From an uncultured Ectothiorhodospiraceae bacterium (lineage in GTDB: Bacteria; Pseudomonadota; Gammaproteobacteria; S012-40), in NCBI GenBank assembly GCA_945787715.1, contig CALZJE010000012.1, positions 1 through 64,000 of the forward strand: a stretch of DNA of 64,000 bases, written 5' to 3'. The notes beneath the pieces are model-generated. The model was not told where the DNA came from. It worked only from the letters and a program-made list of their open reading frames with translations, and made no database searches. The position numbers and the translations under genes are program-made. Positions 55,154-64,000 of the stretch are shown piece after piece. Position 1 is the first letter of the stretch, and the number at the start of each line of letters is the position of its first letter.

Positions 55154-56517
55154 AAGGGCGACCTTTTATCGAGTGGATTAGCTGCTTGTTTAAGCAACGC
55201 TAATGCTTCCTCATCGATCATGGGCAACAAAAGCATGCCTTTAATGGCGGGAATTAATTGAGAAATAACAATTTTATCCCCTGGGATTAGGCCACTTTCA
55301 ATAACGGTGTAATCACTGTTCTTAATTCCCGCGCTCACCTTACGAAATTCCATACGATTTTCGGAATTCACCAAATAGACCTTATCCTCATGCAATGCAT
55401 CACCAGGCACAACCAATTTTCCCGGCCTTGGTTTACCGGAAATTTTGACATCCACAAATAAGCCCTTGCTGAGCGGCGGACGTATGCCAGGTTGCGTATT
55501 TAAATAGGGATTAAGTACTTCTACAATCACACCGATTGTTCGAGTGCGTGGGTCCATGCCTTCGCTAATTCGAACAACCTTTGCTGGCCAGCTAACATCG
55601 AGACCATCTCTGTTTAAGCTAACTTCCGCAGTTAAACCAAGCAGCTCACCAATTTTTTGACTGCCAATGCTATTAATATCAATTTTTGGCACTCCATGTA
55701 ATAAACCGGCCATGCGCCCCATAGGTACCTGTACTTCAATCTCTGCTTTTTCTATTCCATCTACCGTAACTAAAACGTCACCTTGTCGGGCAAATTGTAG
55801 AATTTCTGTATTACTTTGCACTACTCTGCCATTAAAGGGCATGACTAATGTTGTACGCTCCAAATTCAATTTTGCACCGGCAAGTTGCGACTGCAGGTGC
55901 CTAACTTCTGCATTCAAGCGTTGTTTTTCTACAGGATAAAGATTAATCGCATTTCGCAAATTTTGCACACTTTGCTGCTGCGCTAATACACTACGTTGTT
56001 CTCGCTCAAAATCTGAAGCGGTAACACTGCCATCTGAGCGTAATCGCCGTTTTCGTTCTAATTCTGCCTGACCAATTTTCAACGCGCTTTCTTCTATTTT
56101 TATCGATGCCAGGGAATTTTTTTCACGCACGGCTATATCTGCAAGTTGTGCTTTAGTTGCTTCAATGGTTGTTTGTGCCTGGTTAACGGCCAATTCATAA
56201 TCGCTGGGGTCGATTTTTAAAAGCACTGTGCCAACTGGAATCATTGCGCCATTTTTAAGATCAGGATTAATCTCTATGATCTTGCCGCTCACTTGTGCAA
56301 CACCTTTCCACACTTTACTTGGCGCTACATTTCCGTGCCCGTGATACATCGGCATGACCGTTAGACGTGGCACTTCAATAATACGTACAGCATGTGATTT
56401 TTCTTCTACTTGAATTATCTCAGGCTCTGATTTATTTTTAACAAGTAAAAAAAAAATAAAAATGCCAATAAGAATTGCGGGTAAAATTAACCAACTTCGT
56501 TTTTGAAGTTTCTGCAT
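55150..56517 (-). CDS. RND efflux periplasmic adaptor (HlyD/MFP family)
   Basis: 455-aa membrane fusion protein: N-terminal helix (SWLILPAILIGIFIFFLLV), lipoyl-like half-motif (VAQVSGKIIEINPDLKNGAM), coiled-coil hairpin about 120-230 (AELERKRRLRSDGSVTASDF) and beta-barrel domains. It couples the RND permease to an outer-membrane channel. I chose ATG 56517 over 56541 because AAGGAAA lies upstream at workable spacing. It overlaps the permease start by 4 bases, confirming the operon. Confidence 0.92.
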   Translation of the reverse strand: MQKLQKRSWLILPAILIGIFIFFLLVKNKSEPEIIQVEEKSHAVRIIEVPRLTVMPMYHGHGNVAPSKVWKGVAQVSGKIIEINPDLKNGAMIPVGTVLLKIDPSDYELAVNQAQTTIEATKAQLADIAVREKNSLASIKIEESALKIGQAELERKRRLRSDGSVTASDFEREQRSVLAQQQSVQNLRNAINLYPVEKQRLNAEVRHLQSQLAGAKLNLERTTLVMPFNGRVVQSNTEILQFARQGDVLVTVDGIEKAEIEVQVPMGRMAGLLHGVPKIDINSIGSQKIGELLGLTAEVSLNRDGLDVSWPAKVVRISEGMDPRTRTIGVIVEVLNPYLNTQPGIRPPLSKGLFVDVKISGKPRPGKLVVPGDALHEDKVYLVNSENRMEFRKVSAGIKNSDYTVIESGLIPGDKIVISQLIPAIKGMLLLPMIDEEALALLKQAANPLDKRSPL

Positions 56518-56589
56518 GATTGTTACTTTCCTTATTGGCAACTATATATTTATCATTGTAGCGAAGTTCTTTATGTATTTCCTACTTCA

Positions 56590-57366
56590 TCAACCGAATT
56601 GTACTGATCGTTTACTGAATATCTCATATTCAAACCCTTCGATGGGAAAACTTACTCCATCATTTTGCGCTGCTCCAGCTGCAATCAATAACGGACGGAA
56701 ATGTTCTGGCATCGGATGATTACGTTTGGCTTGAGGTGCTTTTTGTTCCCAATTTAAAAGCGCATCAATGTCGTTTGTTAGCAGTGCCTTTTTTATCCAT
56801 TCATCAAACTCCTGTGCCCAATTTGCAGGCTCCCCGTTTGCACGTGGATTCCATTCCTGCAAATTATGCGTCAATGTACCATTGCCTGTAATCAACACAC
56901 CTTGTTCACGCAATGGTGATAATTTTTGACCGAGTTCATACAAATCCTGATTTGATAATGTATAAGGCATCGTCATTTGTAAAACTGGAATATCTGCGGC
57001 GGGCCACATGTGTAAAAAAGGCACCCAAACGCCGTGATCTAATCCACGATCTGTCATCAATAACTGATAGCTGTCGTGTAATAATTGCGCAACAGGATCG
57101 ACTAAATCTACTGCACCCGGCGCTGCATATTGAATATCATAAAGTGCTTGGGGGAATCCGAAAAAATCATACACCAACTTGCTATGTTCCAGCGTTTCAC
57201 CGAAGGCCAAAGTTTCCGTTTCCCAGTGCGCGGAAAAAACCAGAATAGCTTTTGGCCTGGGCAAGCTTTCCCCCCAGACCATTAGCTCTTTTCCCTTCTC
57301 ACTATCCACAGCCGACATTGGCGAACCATGAGAGACAAATAACACGGGAATTTTTTTAGCTGTCAT
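56590..57366 (-). CDS. DODA-type extradiol dioxygenase (class III, LigB family)
   Basis: 258-aa non-haem iron enzyme fold. Conserved pieces are VLFVSHGSPMSAVDSEKG (metal-ligand His), VFSAHWETETLAFGE, DRGLDHGVWVPFLHMWP and ITGNGTLTHNL, as in E. coli YgiD and plant DOPA dioxygenase. The likely chemistry is ring cleavage of a catechol, but the substrate is unknown. It is divergent from a LysR gene with about 165 bases between, so LysR control is likely. Confidence 0.93.
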   Translation of the reverse strand: MTAKKIPVLFVSHGSPMSAVDSEKGKELMVWGESLPRPKAILVFSAHWETETLAFGETLEHSKLVYDFFGFPQALYDIQYAAPGAVDLVDPVAQLLHDSYQLLMTDRGLDHGVWVPFLHMWPAADIPVLQMTMPYTLSNQDLYELGQKLSPLREQGVLITGNGTLTHNLQEWNPRANGEPANWAQEFDEWIKKALLTNDIDALLNWEQKAPQAKRNHPMPEHFRPLLIAAGAAQNDGVSFPIEGFEYEIFSKRSVQFG

Positions 57367-57531
57367 ATTATTTCTCCTTCAGTACCAATTAATTCAGTCA
57401 TGTTTGCTCTCCTTTGATTTGTCTTACTTGATAACTAACTATAGGCATAGTATCGAATGTTTTACTGAAAATGATAATACGTTATATTTAGAAGTCACTG
57501 TTTTTATATGCGAACAATAGGATATATCAAA

Positions 57532-58422
57532 ATGGATCTGAACCAGTTACTCATTTTTGCTAAAGTTGCTGAAAATCAAAGCTTTACTAAAGCCGCGGCA
57601 GAACTGCACATGGAAAAATCCACCGTTAGCAATAAGATTTCTCAACTTGAATCGCGATTGGGGGTACGTTTACTAAACCGAACCACTCGCTCAGTAACAT
57701 TAACCGAAGCGGGTGCAGGCTATTATCAATATTGCCAACAGATTGTGGAGAGCGCAGCGGAAGCCGACCAATTTGCATCTAATCTTGGAGATGAGGCCGT
57801 TGGTTTGCTACGAGTTTCTGTATCTATGGATTTTGGACAACTTTTCATTCGAAATTTAATAAAACCGTTTTTGAAAGCAAATCCCAAAGTAGAGCTTGAG
57901 CTGATACTAGAAAATCGTTTGGTTGATTTGGTTCGAGAGAGAATTGACTTAGCGTTAAGAATAGGTCGAGGATCTTTAGGTGATTCTAGTTTAATTGCAA
58001 AAAAAATATTGAATGCGGAAATAGGTGTATATGCCTCCCCCGAATATATCAATCAACACGGCGAGCTAAAGAGTATTAAAGAACTTAGTCAATTTGAATT
58101 TATTGAATTTACCATGGGTGAAACATTTTCAATACCAATTAAAAAAGCAGATGTGACGTATCAATTCGAACCAAAAGGTCGACTAAAAGTTAATGATATG
58201 ATTGCAGCAAAGGAAGCGGCAAGATCCAGCTTAGGTATGGTAATTCTGCCAACTGTTATCGCAAATGAAGAAATTAGAAATAAACAACTCATACCTGCTT
58301 TAACAGATTGCCAATTTCCTACTTTCTCTTTGTATGCAGTGTATCCTAGTCGACAATGGATACCTGCCAAGCTAAAAGTATTTTTACAATATTTAGATCA
58401 CATTGATGAATATTTACCATGA
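57532..58422 (+). CDS. LysR family regulator (divergent to dioxygenase)
   Basis: 296-aa LTTR: N-terminal HTH (MDLNQLLIFAKVAENQSFTK, then TVSNKISQLESRLGVRLLNR) and a substrate-binding domain of the CrgA-like kind. ATG 57532 is preferred to 57508 because TAGGA lies about ten bases upstream and the family begins MDLNQL. The divergent arrangement points to the dioxygenase gene as target. The effector is unknown. Confidence 0.92.
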   Translation: MDLNQLLIFAKVAENQSFTKAAAELHMEKSTVSNKISQLESRLGVRLLNRTTRSVTLTEAGAGYYQYCQQIVESAAEADQFASNLGDEAVGLLRVSVSMDFGQLFIRNLIKPFLKANPKVELELILENRLVDLVRERIDLALRIGRGSLGDSSLIAKKILNAEIGVYASPEYINQHGELKSIKELSQFEFIEFTMGETFSIPIKKADVTYQFEPKGRLKVNDMIAAKEAARSSLGMVILPTVIANEEIRNKQLIPALTDCQFPTFSLYAVYPSRQWIPAKLKVFLQYLDHIDEYLP

Positions 58423-58514
58423 TTTTAACACTTTATTAGTTGCATATCTTATTAAAAATAACTTTACGGATTACTAATTTCAATCGCATCGTTAGCTAAA
58501 ATTCTTCCCATCAT

Positions 58515-58727
58515 TTATTTCTCCAAAGCTAATTCTGCTTCTTTTTTTAAACCAAATTTTCTCATCAGCCAAGCTGGTGGGCAGAAACCTGTAAATGAAC
58601 TTTGAAGACAGTTAAATCCAATAAAAAGTGTAAACCAGGTCCAATAAGGATGATGGAACAGAGCCAACAAAGATGTGAGCATGACCATGATTCCCCCAAA
58701 CGCAAATAGTGCTCGTTCTACAGACAT
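58515..58727 (-). CDS. DUF2892-type small inner-membrane protein
   Basis: 70 aa, two membrane segments (LFAFGGIMVMLTSLLALF and WTWFTLFIGFNCLQSSFTGF), then CPPAWLMRKFGLK. This is the DUF2892 pattern (NxxxxxFTxxCP), also seen fused to rhodaneses such as YgaP. A GGAGAAGATGTT site precedes the ATG. It is 76 bases downstream of the truncated cytochrome gene on the same strand. Confidence 0.85.
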   Translation of the reverse strand: MSVERALFAFGGIMVMLTSLLALFHHPYWTWFTLFIGFNCLQSSFTGFCPPAWLMRKFGLKKEAELALEK

Positions 58728-58790
58728 AACATCTTCTCCAGTTAGTATCTTTTATTGAAATAGTTAGACTAATTTCTATTCATCCGGAAT

Positions 58791-58815
58791 CAACAATCAA
58801 CAATCAACAATCAAC
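58791..58815. repeat. 7-bp tandem repeat at truncated gene end
   Basis: Unit CAACAAT repeated 3.6 times. The stop codon of the cytochrome-c'-like ORF lies inside it (58804-58806). Confidence 0.9.
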
Positions 58816-59109
58816 TGAGTTGATGTGCACATTATCATCATGGCTTTTAAAGTTGGGAAAATCCGTCCCAAGCTCAGCAATTAATCGTAATCGATGGGAT
58901 AGCGGCGGCTCTTCGTGATTTGCAACGCGTTCGGCAACTGCAATGATGTCAGCATATTCCTCTTTCATAATGTGTCCGACAAGCTTTGACATATCAAGTT
59001 CGATACGTTGCATGACTTCCTTGAAGTTTTTCGGATCTTCAGCAAAAGCAGGTGTTATTGAAAAAACAAGTGCAAGTAAAAATAGAAAATAATTCAATCT
59101 GAGTTTCAT
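58804..59109 (-). CDS. Cytochrome-c'-like protein lacking its haem-binding C-terminus
   Basis: 101-aa secreted protein: signal peptide MKLRLNYFLFLLALVFSITPAFA, then FKEVMQRIELDMSKLVGHIM, VANHEEPPLSHRLRLIAELG and FKSHDDNVHINSVDC. This resembles the first three helices of cytochrome c'-type four-helix proteins, which normally continue for some 40 residues to a CxxCH. Here the frame ends within a 7-bp tandem repeat and no CxxCH follows in any minus-strand frame before the next gene. ATG 59109 has GGAGGT before it. It is probably a truncated, non-haem product. Confidence 0.62.
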   Translation of the reverse strand: MKLRLNYFLFLLALVFSITPAFAEDPKNFKEVMQRIELDMSKLVGHIMKEEYADIIAVAERVANHEEPPLSHRLRLIAELGTDFPNFKSHDDNVHINSVDC

Positions 59110-59479
59110 GGATTCTACCTCCAAGTAGATAAGGAAAAATATCTTTGCCAATTTCTATCAGTAACAAAATTAAATATTCTATTAACTTTTGTTTAATAAC
59201 AGATCAGTGTTAAAAAACACATTCTTAACGAATAATCTCAGCGAAAAAACGCGGCGCATGTTTTTGTTAGCACTACCAACCCAATTCAGCCACTACACTA
59301 GCAACCATTTATGAAAGATCTGGGTATGGAGTAGTGTTTTCATGCTCGCGCCCACTTTATTTAATTTCGTTGCAATTATTATCGAATATGCACAACTGAA
59401 AGTAAATGCGGTAAATATGAACATCACCTGTGCATAATATGCAAAAATAAGCTACGATTTAGTCAAATTAGGAGGGAAA

Positions 59480-60391
59480 ATGGACCTATTAAACAGTATC
59501 GAGCTATTTGTGAAAACCATCGATGAGGGAAATTTCTCAAAGGTGGGACGTCAGCTACATATGGCACCATCTTCAATCTCACGTAAAATAAACACCCTGG
59601 AAGCAGAGCTGGGAGTGCGCCTGCTGCAACGAACCACCCGCAACATAAGCCTGACCGAGGCCGGGCAAGTCTATTATGAGCTGGTCAGCAAAATTCTTAA
59701 TGACCTGAATGAAGCACAAATGGCGATCACTCAATTACAAGCAACTCCCAAAGGTACACTGAGAATCAACGTTGCTATTCCATTTGGTGAACGTAATATT
59801 ACTCCTCTCTTACCTGAATTTCTGGCAATGTATCCTGAATTAAAAATTGATCTAACACTAGAAGATCGCGCTATTGACCTGATAGAAGAACGTGTTGATC
59901 TATCAATTCGTATCGGCCCATTGAGTGATTCTTCAGTTGTTGCGAGGAAATTGGAAGAGAATCAATTTGTGGTTTGCGGAAGTCCACAGTATTTTGAATC
60001 GCATGGACAACCAACTGCACCAAATGAACTATCTCATCACAATTGTATCATCAATAATAATATAAACAGCGGTAATATCTGGCAGTTTAAAAAGGGCGCT
60101 TCAATAGAAAATATTTCCGTTAAAGGTAACCTCAAAGCTAACACCGGTGGTGTCTTATATAATGCCATGTTATCGCATCTTGGGATTGCGGCGTTGCCAA
60201 CATGGTATGTAGGAGAAGATATTAAACAAGGTAGATTACAAAGAACACTAGCAGATTATGAGATCAATCTTCCTGCTATGGCCGATAGCGCAATTTACGC
60301 ATTATATCCAGCAGGGCAATATTTGCCGCCGAAGGTTAGAGTGTTTATCGATTATTTAATTGGGAAGTTATCGGCAGCCAATGAAAAATGA
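59480..60391 (+). CDS. LysR family regulator
   Basis: 303-aa LTTR starting MDLLNSIELFVKTIDEGNFS, HTH SSISRKINTLEAELGVRLLQ, and an effector domain of the CrgA-like subgroup (PKGTLRINVAIPFGERNITP). AGGAGGGAAA gives an excellent ribosome site. It is related in layout to the LysR at 57532. The divergent neighbour is the truncated cytochrome gene, about 370 bases away, so its target is unclear. Confidence 0.92.
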   Translation: MDLLNSIELFVKTIDEGNFSKVGRQLHMAPSSISRKINTLEAELGVRLLQRTTRNISLTEAGQVYYELVSKILNDLNEAQMAITQLQATPKGTLRINVAIPFGERNITPLLPEFLAMYPELKIDLTLEDRAIDLIEERVDLSIRIGPLSDSSVVARKLEENQFVVCGSPQYFESHGQPTAPNELSHHNCIINNNINSGNIWQFKKGASIENISVKGNLKANTGGVLYNAMLSHLGIAALPTWYVGEDIKQGRLQRTLADYEINLPAMADSAIYALYPAGQYLPPKVRVFIDYLIGKLSAANEK

Positions 60392-60792
60392 ATATGCAAT
60401 GCGTGTTTATTTAAAAATAATCCACATTCATTCTTCCTCACTAAAACTAAAATTATTTCAACAATTTTTTCTTATAAACATTAGAAATACAACTCCCATC
60501 CCAAACGTAAGATAGATGCTGTCCTTAATGAAGAACGCTTACAGCGGGAGGCCACAGCACTGCAATACTCTCCCTGGATTTCTAACAGAGCGATAGACAA
60601 TTCCCCATGAATTAATCTCTTTCATTTCCCAGCTAAAGGTTTGGTCAAATGACAAATCATTGGAATCATGCAACTCACTATAACTGTTACTACGAATATA
60701 CTGAGTTCACGTTACTGGAACAAAGAAAGGATTAAAAACTGTGAAGGAGAGGATAAGACCACCCCGCCCTCACAAAATAAAGCACAATATGG
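60392..60792. other. Gap with possible gene debris
   Basis: About 400 bases. Minus-strand translation gives short protein-like pieces in different frames (FDQTFSWEMKEINSWGIVYR, then FFIKDSIYLTFGMGVVFLMF), as a decayed membrane-protein gene might. No frame is long enough to annotate. Confidence 0.3.
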
Positions 60793-61467
60793 CTAACGCC
60801 AACGCTTAGGAGTCACCCTTCGTTCCAACAGAACTGTGAGATAGGCACCGTCTGTAGCATCATAATGACCATGATCACCATGCAGAGTAGTGTGCGTAGG
60901 ATCGCCCCACACCTGCGCATCATCGCTGCCATGCACCCAGATGTTAAAGTGATCCAGCTTGCGATCAGCAGTGAACATTACCCAACGTACGGCATCGCCC
61001 ACCTGTAGGGCATCTGTCAGATCAGATTCATTAGGCAGTTGCCACATGATAACTTTGTTATTAATACCGTTACCGTCATGATCATCAAATCCGTCCATAG
61101 CTCTTCCATGAAACATACTTTTTGTAAATCCTCGGTGACCGTTACGGCTCACTACTCCGTTGCTAATATCAGTGATCACAACATCGTCACGCAAGGTATC
61201 AACGCCGAACTGGAAAAGCTGCTCGTCGTCATTGAGCGACAACCCTCCGGCTGGATAAAAGGTGTTGGTCTGCCAATCAAAAACACCGTGATTGGATTCA
61301 GTAGCGACATTTTCGGCGATGGGGCCTACATTGGTAAGATTTAATATGAGATAAGTATAAGTACCGGTTGAATGGTCTTTAAAATAAACAACCTTAAACT
61401 CTGCATAGGGCAGTGCAATAGCCGTAGATTGATAAAGTAGTGCAAACAAAAGCAGTAGTTTTTTCAT
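60793..61467 (-). CDS. Secreted hypothetical protein (224 aa)
   Basis: Signal peptide MKKLLLLFALLYQSTAIA, then a beta-rich domain (YFKDHSTGTYTYLILNLTNV) and a His/Asp-rich end (THTTLHGDHGHYDATDGAYL) that may bind metal. GGGGAGAAATATC precedes ATG 61467; the track start 61488 lacks such a site. No family recognised. It stands alone upstream of aroE on the same strand. Base composition appears a little more GC-rich than its surroundings. Confidence 0.75.
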   Translation of the reverse strand: MKKLLLLFALLYQSTAIALPYAEFKVVYFKDHSTGTYTYLILNLTNVGPIAENVATESNHGVFDWQTNTFYPAGGLSLNDDEQLFQFGVDTLRDDVVITDISNGVVSRNGHRGFTKSMFHGRAMDGFDDHDGNGINNKVIMWQLPNESDLTDALQVGDAVRWVMFTADRKLDHFNIWVHGSDDAQVWGDPTHTTLHGDHGHYDATDGAYLTVLLERRVTPKRWR

Positions 61468-61807
61468 GATATTTCTCCCCAAGTTCATTAGTAAAGCGAT
61501 GCCACCATAACAAGTGTAGCTAGTTAATAAAGAGAAACAAGGAAAAATACATAGTGATATTTTTGCAGAGTTAATAGGTGTGTATCAGGAGTGGCTGGAA
61601 AAACATGATATAAATAACTGATATAAATCTGTCACCGAGAAATTTACTTTTTAATTAGTCCATTGCATAAAAGCCTATGAACTGGAAGCTGAACAGCACA
61701 TTCATACTTGTAGCGGTTAACACCAACTTATCAAGATCTTGACTCGTGCATGGTAATATAAAATACATTAAGCTCATGAAGTAACAATATTTCAATTTCG
61801 CTCAAAT
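61468..61807. other. Intergenic region between secreted protein and aroE
   Basis: About 340 bases. A plus-strand fragment reading FAELIGVYQEWLEKHDINN ends at a TGA near 61620 but has no start. It may be gene debris. No terminator recognised. Confidence 0.35.
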
Positions 61808-62623
61808 TTACCTTGTTCTCATCAACTTCATCACACTCCCAGTATCCACCCTTACCCCACGCCACAAATAAAACGACTCTGCCGCTTGTTCAATCAACAT
61901 CCCCAAGCCATCCCACGCCTGCTTCGCTCCACATTTTTTTGCATGAGCCATAAACACTGTATCGTTTTCTCCATACATCATGTCGTAACAATAGGCACCT
62001 TTATAAATTGAGTCCACGATGGGAGGTAACTCACCACTTAAACTGGCGGCAGTTCCATTGATGATTAAGTCAAATGATTGTTCACTTGCATCATCAAATG
62101 AGACACCGGTAATATTACCTTCATCCGCAAACAGTTCTGCAAGTTCAACCGCTTTACTTACTGTTCGGTTTGCGATAGTTATACTTGTTGGATTCTCTTT
62201 TAATAACGGACCAAGTACACCTCGTACTGCGCCACCTGCCCCCAGAATTAAAACGCGCTTCCCTTTAAGGTCAAAACCCAAATTGCTTGTAATATCTCTG
62301 ACTAGGCCTACACCGTCAGTGTTATCGCCAATGAACTCTCCATTGTCATTAACAATGATTGTGTTTACCGCTCCAGCTTTTTCAGCATTAGGATTGCGTT
62401 TACTGACAAAATCCCAGGCGTCTTGTTTGAAAGGTACCGTAACATTTAATCCTTTGCCGCTTAGATTGACAAACTCTTTAACTGCTTCTGCGAATTTTCC
62501 TTCATCAGCGAGCACAGCTATGTATTCAATATCCTGATTCGTCTGCTTTGCAAATTCTGTATGAATGAGGGGTGATTTGCTGTGGGAGATGGGGTTGCCG
62601 AAAACTGCATATTTGTCTGTCAT
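61808..62623 (-). CDS. aroE: Shikimate dehydrogenase
   Basis: 271-aa NADPH-dependent enzyme reducing 3-dehydroshikimate in the aromatic amino-acid pathway. FGNPISHSKSPLIHTEFAK (substrate-binding serines), NVTVPFKQDAW with the catalytic lysine, GDNTDGVGLVRD, nucleotide-binding LGAGGAVRGVLG and NRTVSKA are all present. Length is normal for AroE. It follows a GNAT gene by about 45 bases on the same strand. Large plus-strand ORF 62019-62537 is a shadow. Confidence 0.96.
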   Translation of the reverse strand: MTDKYAVFGNPISHSKSPLIHTEFAKQTNQDIEYIAVLADEGKFAEAVKEFVNLSGKGLNVTVPFKQDAWDFVSKRNPNAEKAGAVNTIIVNDNGEFIGDNTDGVGLVRDITSNLGFDLKGKRVLILGAGGAVRGVLGPLLKENPTSITIANRTVSKAVELAELFADEGNITGVSFDDASEQSFDLIINGTAASLSGELPPIVDSIYKGAYCYDMMYGENDTVFMAHAKKCGAKQAWDGLGMLIEQAAESFYLWRGVRVDTGSVMKLMRTR

Positions 62624-62670
62624 TATTCAAACCAAACTATTGCTAATTTTAATATTTAGATTATACGGTG

Positions 62671-63168
62671 TCATAAGATTTTCTCAAATATATAATCATC
62701 CATCACAAAGCCGTTGCCAATATCAACAATACATTCGTCAACTTTGATAAACCCCAGCTTATTATAAGCACAGATTGCATTTTCGTTATCTTTATTGACT
62801 CGTAGTGATATCTTCGTCATTTCTGGTTGAATGACAGATTGTTTTAATAACGATAACGCCACTTTACCAGTACCCTGTCTTCTTTTACTTGCTCGAACAT
62901 AGAATTTACTCAGTTCAACATTTCTTTTATTTACATTCTGAAATATTGCCAAATAACCCAAAGCTCGTTCTCCACTGGTTATGAAAAAATATTCATAACC
63001 CGATTCAATTTGTTGAGTAATAGCATCGATGCTCTGAAATTTCTCTATCATATAATCAACTTGTAGTTGACCGATAATTGACGGAAAATATTCATTCCAA
63101 ATCACATGAGCTAATGCTGCTACGGTTTCTATTTCTACTTTTTGTTTTATCGCATGTATAGAAATCAT
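62671..63168 (-). CDS. GNAT family N-acetyltransferase
   Basis: 165-aa acetyltransferase. The acetyl-CoA motif is FYVRASKRRQGTGKVALSLL (R/Q-x-x-G-x-G/A) and the C-terminal part NENAICAYNKLGFIKVDE is typical of GNAT motif B. I prefer ATG 63168 to the GTG at 63189 of the track because GGGAAG lies just upstream of the ATG; either is possible. The substrate is unknown. The close upstream position to aroE suggests co-transcription. Confidence 0.88.
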   Translation of the reverse strand: MISIHAIKQKVEIETVAALAHVIWNEYFPSIIGQLQVDYMIEKFQSIDAITQQIESGYEYFFITSGERALGYLAIFQNVNKRNVELSKFYVRASKRRQGTGKVALSLLKQSVIQPEMTKISLRVNKDNENAICAYNKLGFIKVDECIVDIGNGFVMDDYIFEKIL

Positions 63169-63282
63169 CCAACCAACTTCCCGTTCCACAAACTAATGTT
63201 TATCAGACATTCTTTTAGTTTCCATGCCTGCTACAATTATTGCAATATTACTTTTCATTTGATCACTGAGTAAGGGGGAAAT

Positions 63283-64000
63283 GTGAACAAGCCCGGATTT
63301 CTAGTTGTAATTTTAATCACTTTTCTATTTTCAATAAACGATGTATGGGCATCGCTACTTATTCATCATGATCTCAGTGTAAAAATTGTTCCTAAAGAAC
63401 ACAGTATATCAGTGATTGATACGCTAGATTTTTCTGCCAATAAAAATCAGGGTAAAAGTTATACCTTCTTTCTACACAAAAACATGAGTATAAAAGCAAC
63501 AGAAGGTGAACTTGTTTCTAACTCTAATCCCCCGAATGATTATCCGGTTCCTATCCACGCTTACTCTATTAGACCTGATGCCAACAGCAATAGAGCAACG
63601 ATTGAATATTCCGGTAAAATTTACCATCCAGCCAAGGCAGCTGAAGAGGAATATGGTCGTAGCTTTGGAGAGACGCCGGGACTGATTGGTGAGGAGGGAA
63701 TTTATCTTGCTCAAACATCTGCCTGGTATCCGCTTGTGAGTGAGTCATATCAAACTTTTGATATGCGTGTTTCCACTCCAAATTCTTGGAAAATAGTAAG
63801 CCAGGGTGAGCGCACGCGTGAGAATGAAACAGATGATAGTTATAACGTCCGTTGGAAAGAATTAGGCCCACAAGAAGAGATCTATTTAATCGGCGACAAA
63901 TTCACAGAATACAATCAATACACTGGCAGTGTTGATGCGATGGCATTTTTACGCAAACCTGACGCTGCACTTGCGCAGCGATACCTAAATGTCACCGCTC
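63283..64000 (+). CDS. M1-like metallopeptidase, N-terminal part (runs off the window)
   Basis: GTG start at 63283 with TAAGGGGGAAAT just before it, open to the end of the window (239 codons) and missing from the ORF track because it is unfinished. Signal peptide MNKPGFLVVILITFLFSINDVWA, then a beta-rich domain (LIHHDLSVKIVPKEHSISVI, EGIYLAQTSAWYPLVSESYQ) resembling the N-terminal saddle domain of M1 aminopeptidases. The catalytic HExxH region would lie beyond the edge, so activity is not shown. The minus ORFs at 63472-63871 are shadows. Confidence 0.82.
   Translation, partial: MNKPGFLVVILITFLFSINDVWASLLIHHDLSVKIVPKEHSISVIDTLDFSANKNQGKSYTFFLHKNMSIKATEGELVSNSNPPNDYPVPIHAYSIRPDANSNRATIEYSGKIYHPAKAAEEEYGRSFGETPGLIGEEGIYLAQTSAWYPLVSESYQTFDMRVSTPNSWKIVSQGERTRENETDDSYNVRWKELGPQEEIYLIGDKFTEYNQYTGSVDAMAFLRKPDAALAQRYLNVTA

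Noticed and set aside
62019-62537. 172-aa plus ORF opposite aroE
   Set aside because: Complete antisense of a canonical shikimate dehydrogenase.
1-64000. CRISPR arrays, tRNA or rRNA genes, prophage or intact transposase genes
   Set aside because: I looked for regularly spaced repeats, cloverleaf-like segments and typical transposase/integrase motifs and saw none; a tool-based scan could still reveal a small RNA.

Overview
The window is chromosomal DNA of a gammaproteobacterium. The housekeeping genes (mlaFE, ygiQ, rnd, bolA-type, dinG, rapA, prlC, gor, yrdA-type carbonic anhydrase, dinB, aroE) and several families typical of that class (ChaN-like, DUF3581-like, DUF748, TVP38-FAD reductase) support this. 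The DNA is AT-rich, roughly 40 percent GC by eye. Small secreted proteins and many sensor/regulator genes suggest a free-living, perhaps marine, heterotroph. I cannot name the genus. I saw no tRNA, rRNA, CRISPR array, prophage or intact insertion sequence.

Layout. 1-1272 is the start of a phospholipid-transport (Mla) operon on the minus strand. 1816-4401 holds ygiQ and a cold-shock protein with a clear terminator. 5005-8691 has small unknown proteins, RNase D, a minus-strand BolA / thioredoxin / mini-membrane-protein operon, a lone CheY-like receiver and a zinc-ribbon protein. 8886-13352 carries a TVP38-flavin disulfide reductase fusion and an L,D-transpeptidase. 13745-20613 carries dinG with an unknown partner, a ChaN-like protein and rapA. 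20930-30722 holds a DUF5610-like protein, TerB, rhomboid, a membrane-tethered RRM protein, an acyl-CoA ligase, oligopeptidase A, glutathione reductase, gamma-carbonic anhydrase and DNA polymerase IV. 30723-31377 looks decayed. 31378-39026 has a HAD protein, sulfotransferase, PAS-GGDEF-EAL protein, inositol-monophosphatase family protein, a hotdog-like protein and small membrane proteins.

39344-43129 is a redox/stress-type locus. A thiol protein, a DUF2024 protein and a cytochrome P460 gene run on one strand, diverging from a cysteine-rich MarR regulator. The intergenic region holds two copies of a GGTATCG-N3-CGATACC operator. The P460 gene is split by an in-frame stop just before its haem motif, and a truncated gene follows marR. 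Crp/Fnr and FixJ-type regulators lie next to it.

43257-56517 contains a DUF748/AsmA-like giant and an RND efflux pump whose 3' ends face each other. Between them sits a roughly 5.9 kb signalling cassette: a periplasmic binding protein, a CHASE-GAF hybrid histidine kinase and a receiver/RsbW-like ATPase fusion. The cassette is bracketed by two 88-bp direct repeats of the RND gene's 3' end, with a third 22-bp copy inside. This looks like an insertion that targets a gene end and regenerates it, and it is the most interesting structure I found.

56590-64000 contains a DODA-type dioxygenase with a divergent LysR gene, a second LysR gene, a cytochrome-c'-like gene that has lost its haem-binding end at a 7-bp tandem repeat, aroE, an acetyltransferase and the beginning of an M1-like peptidase that runs off the window.
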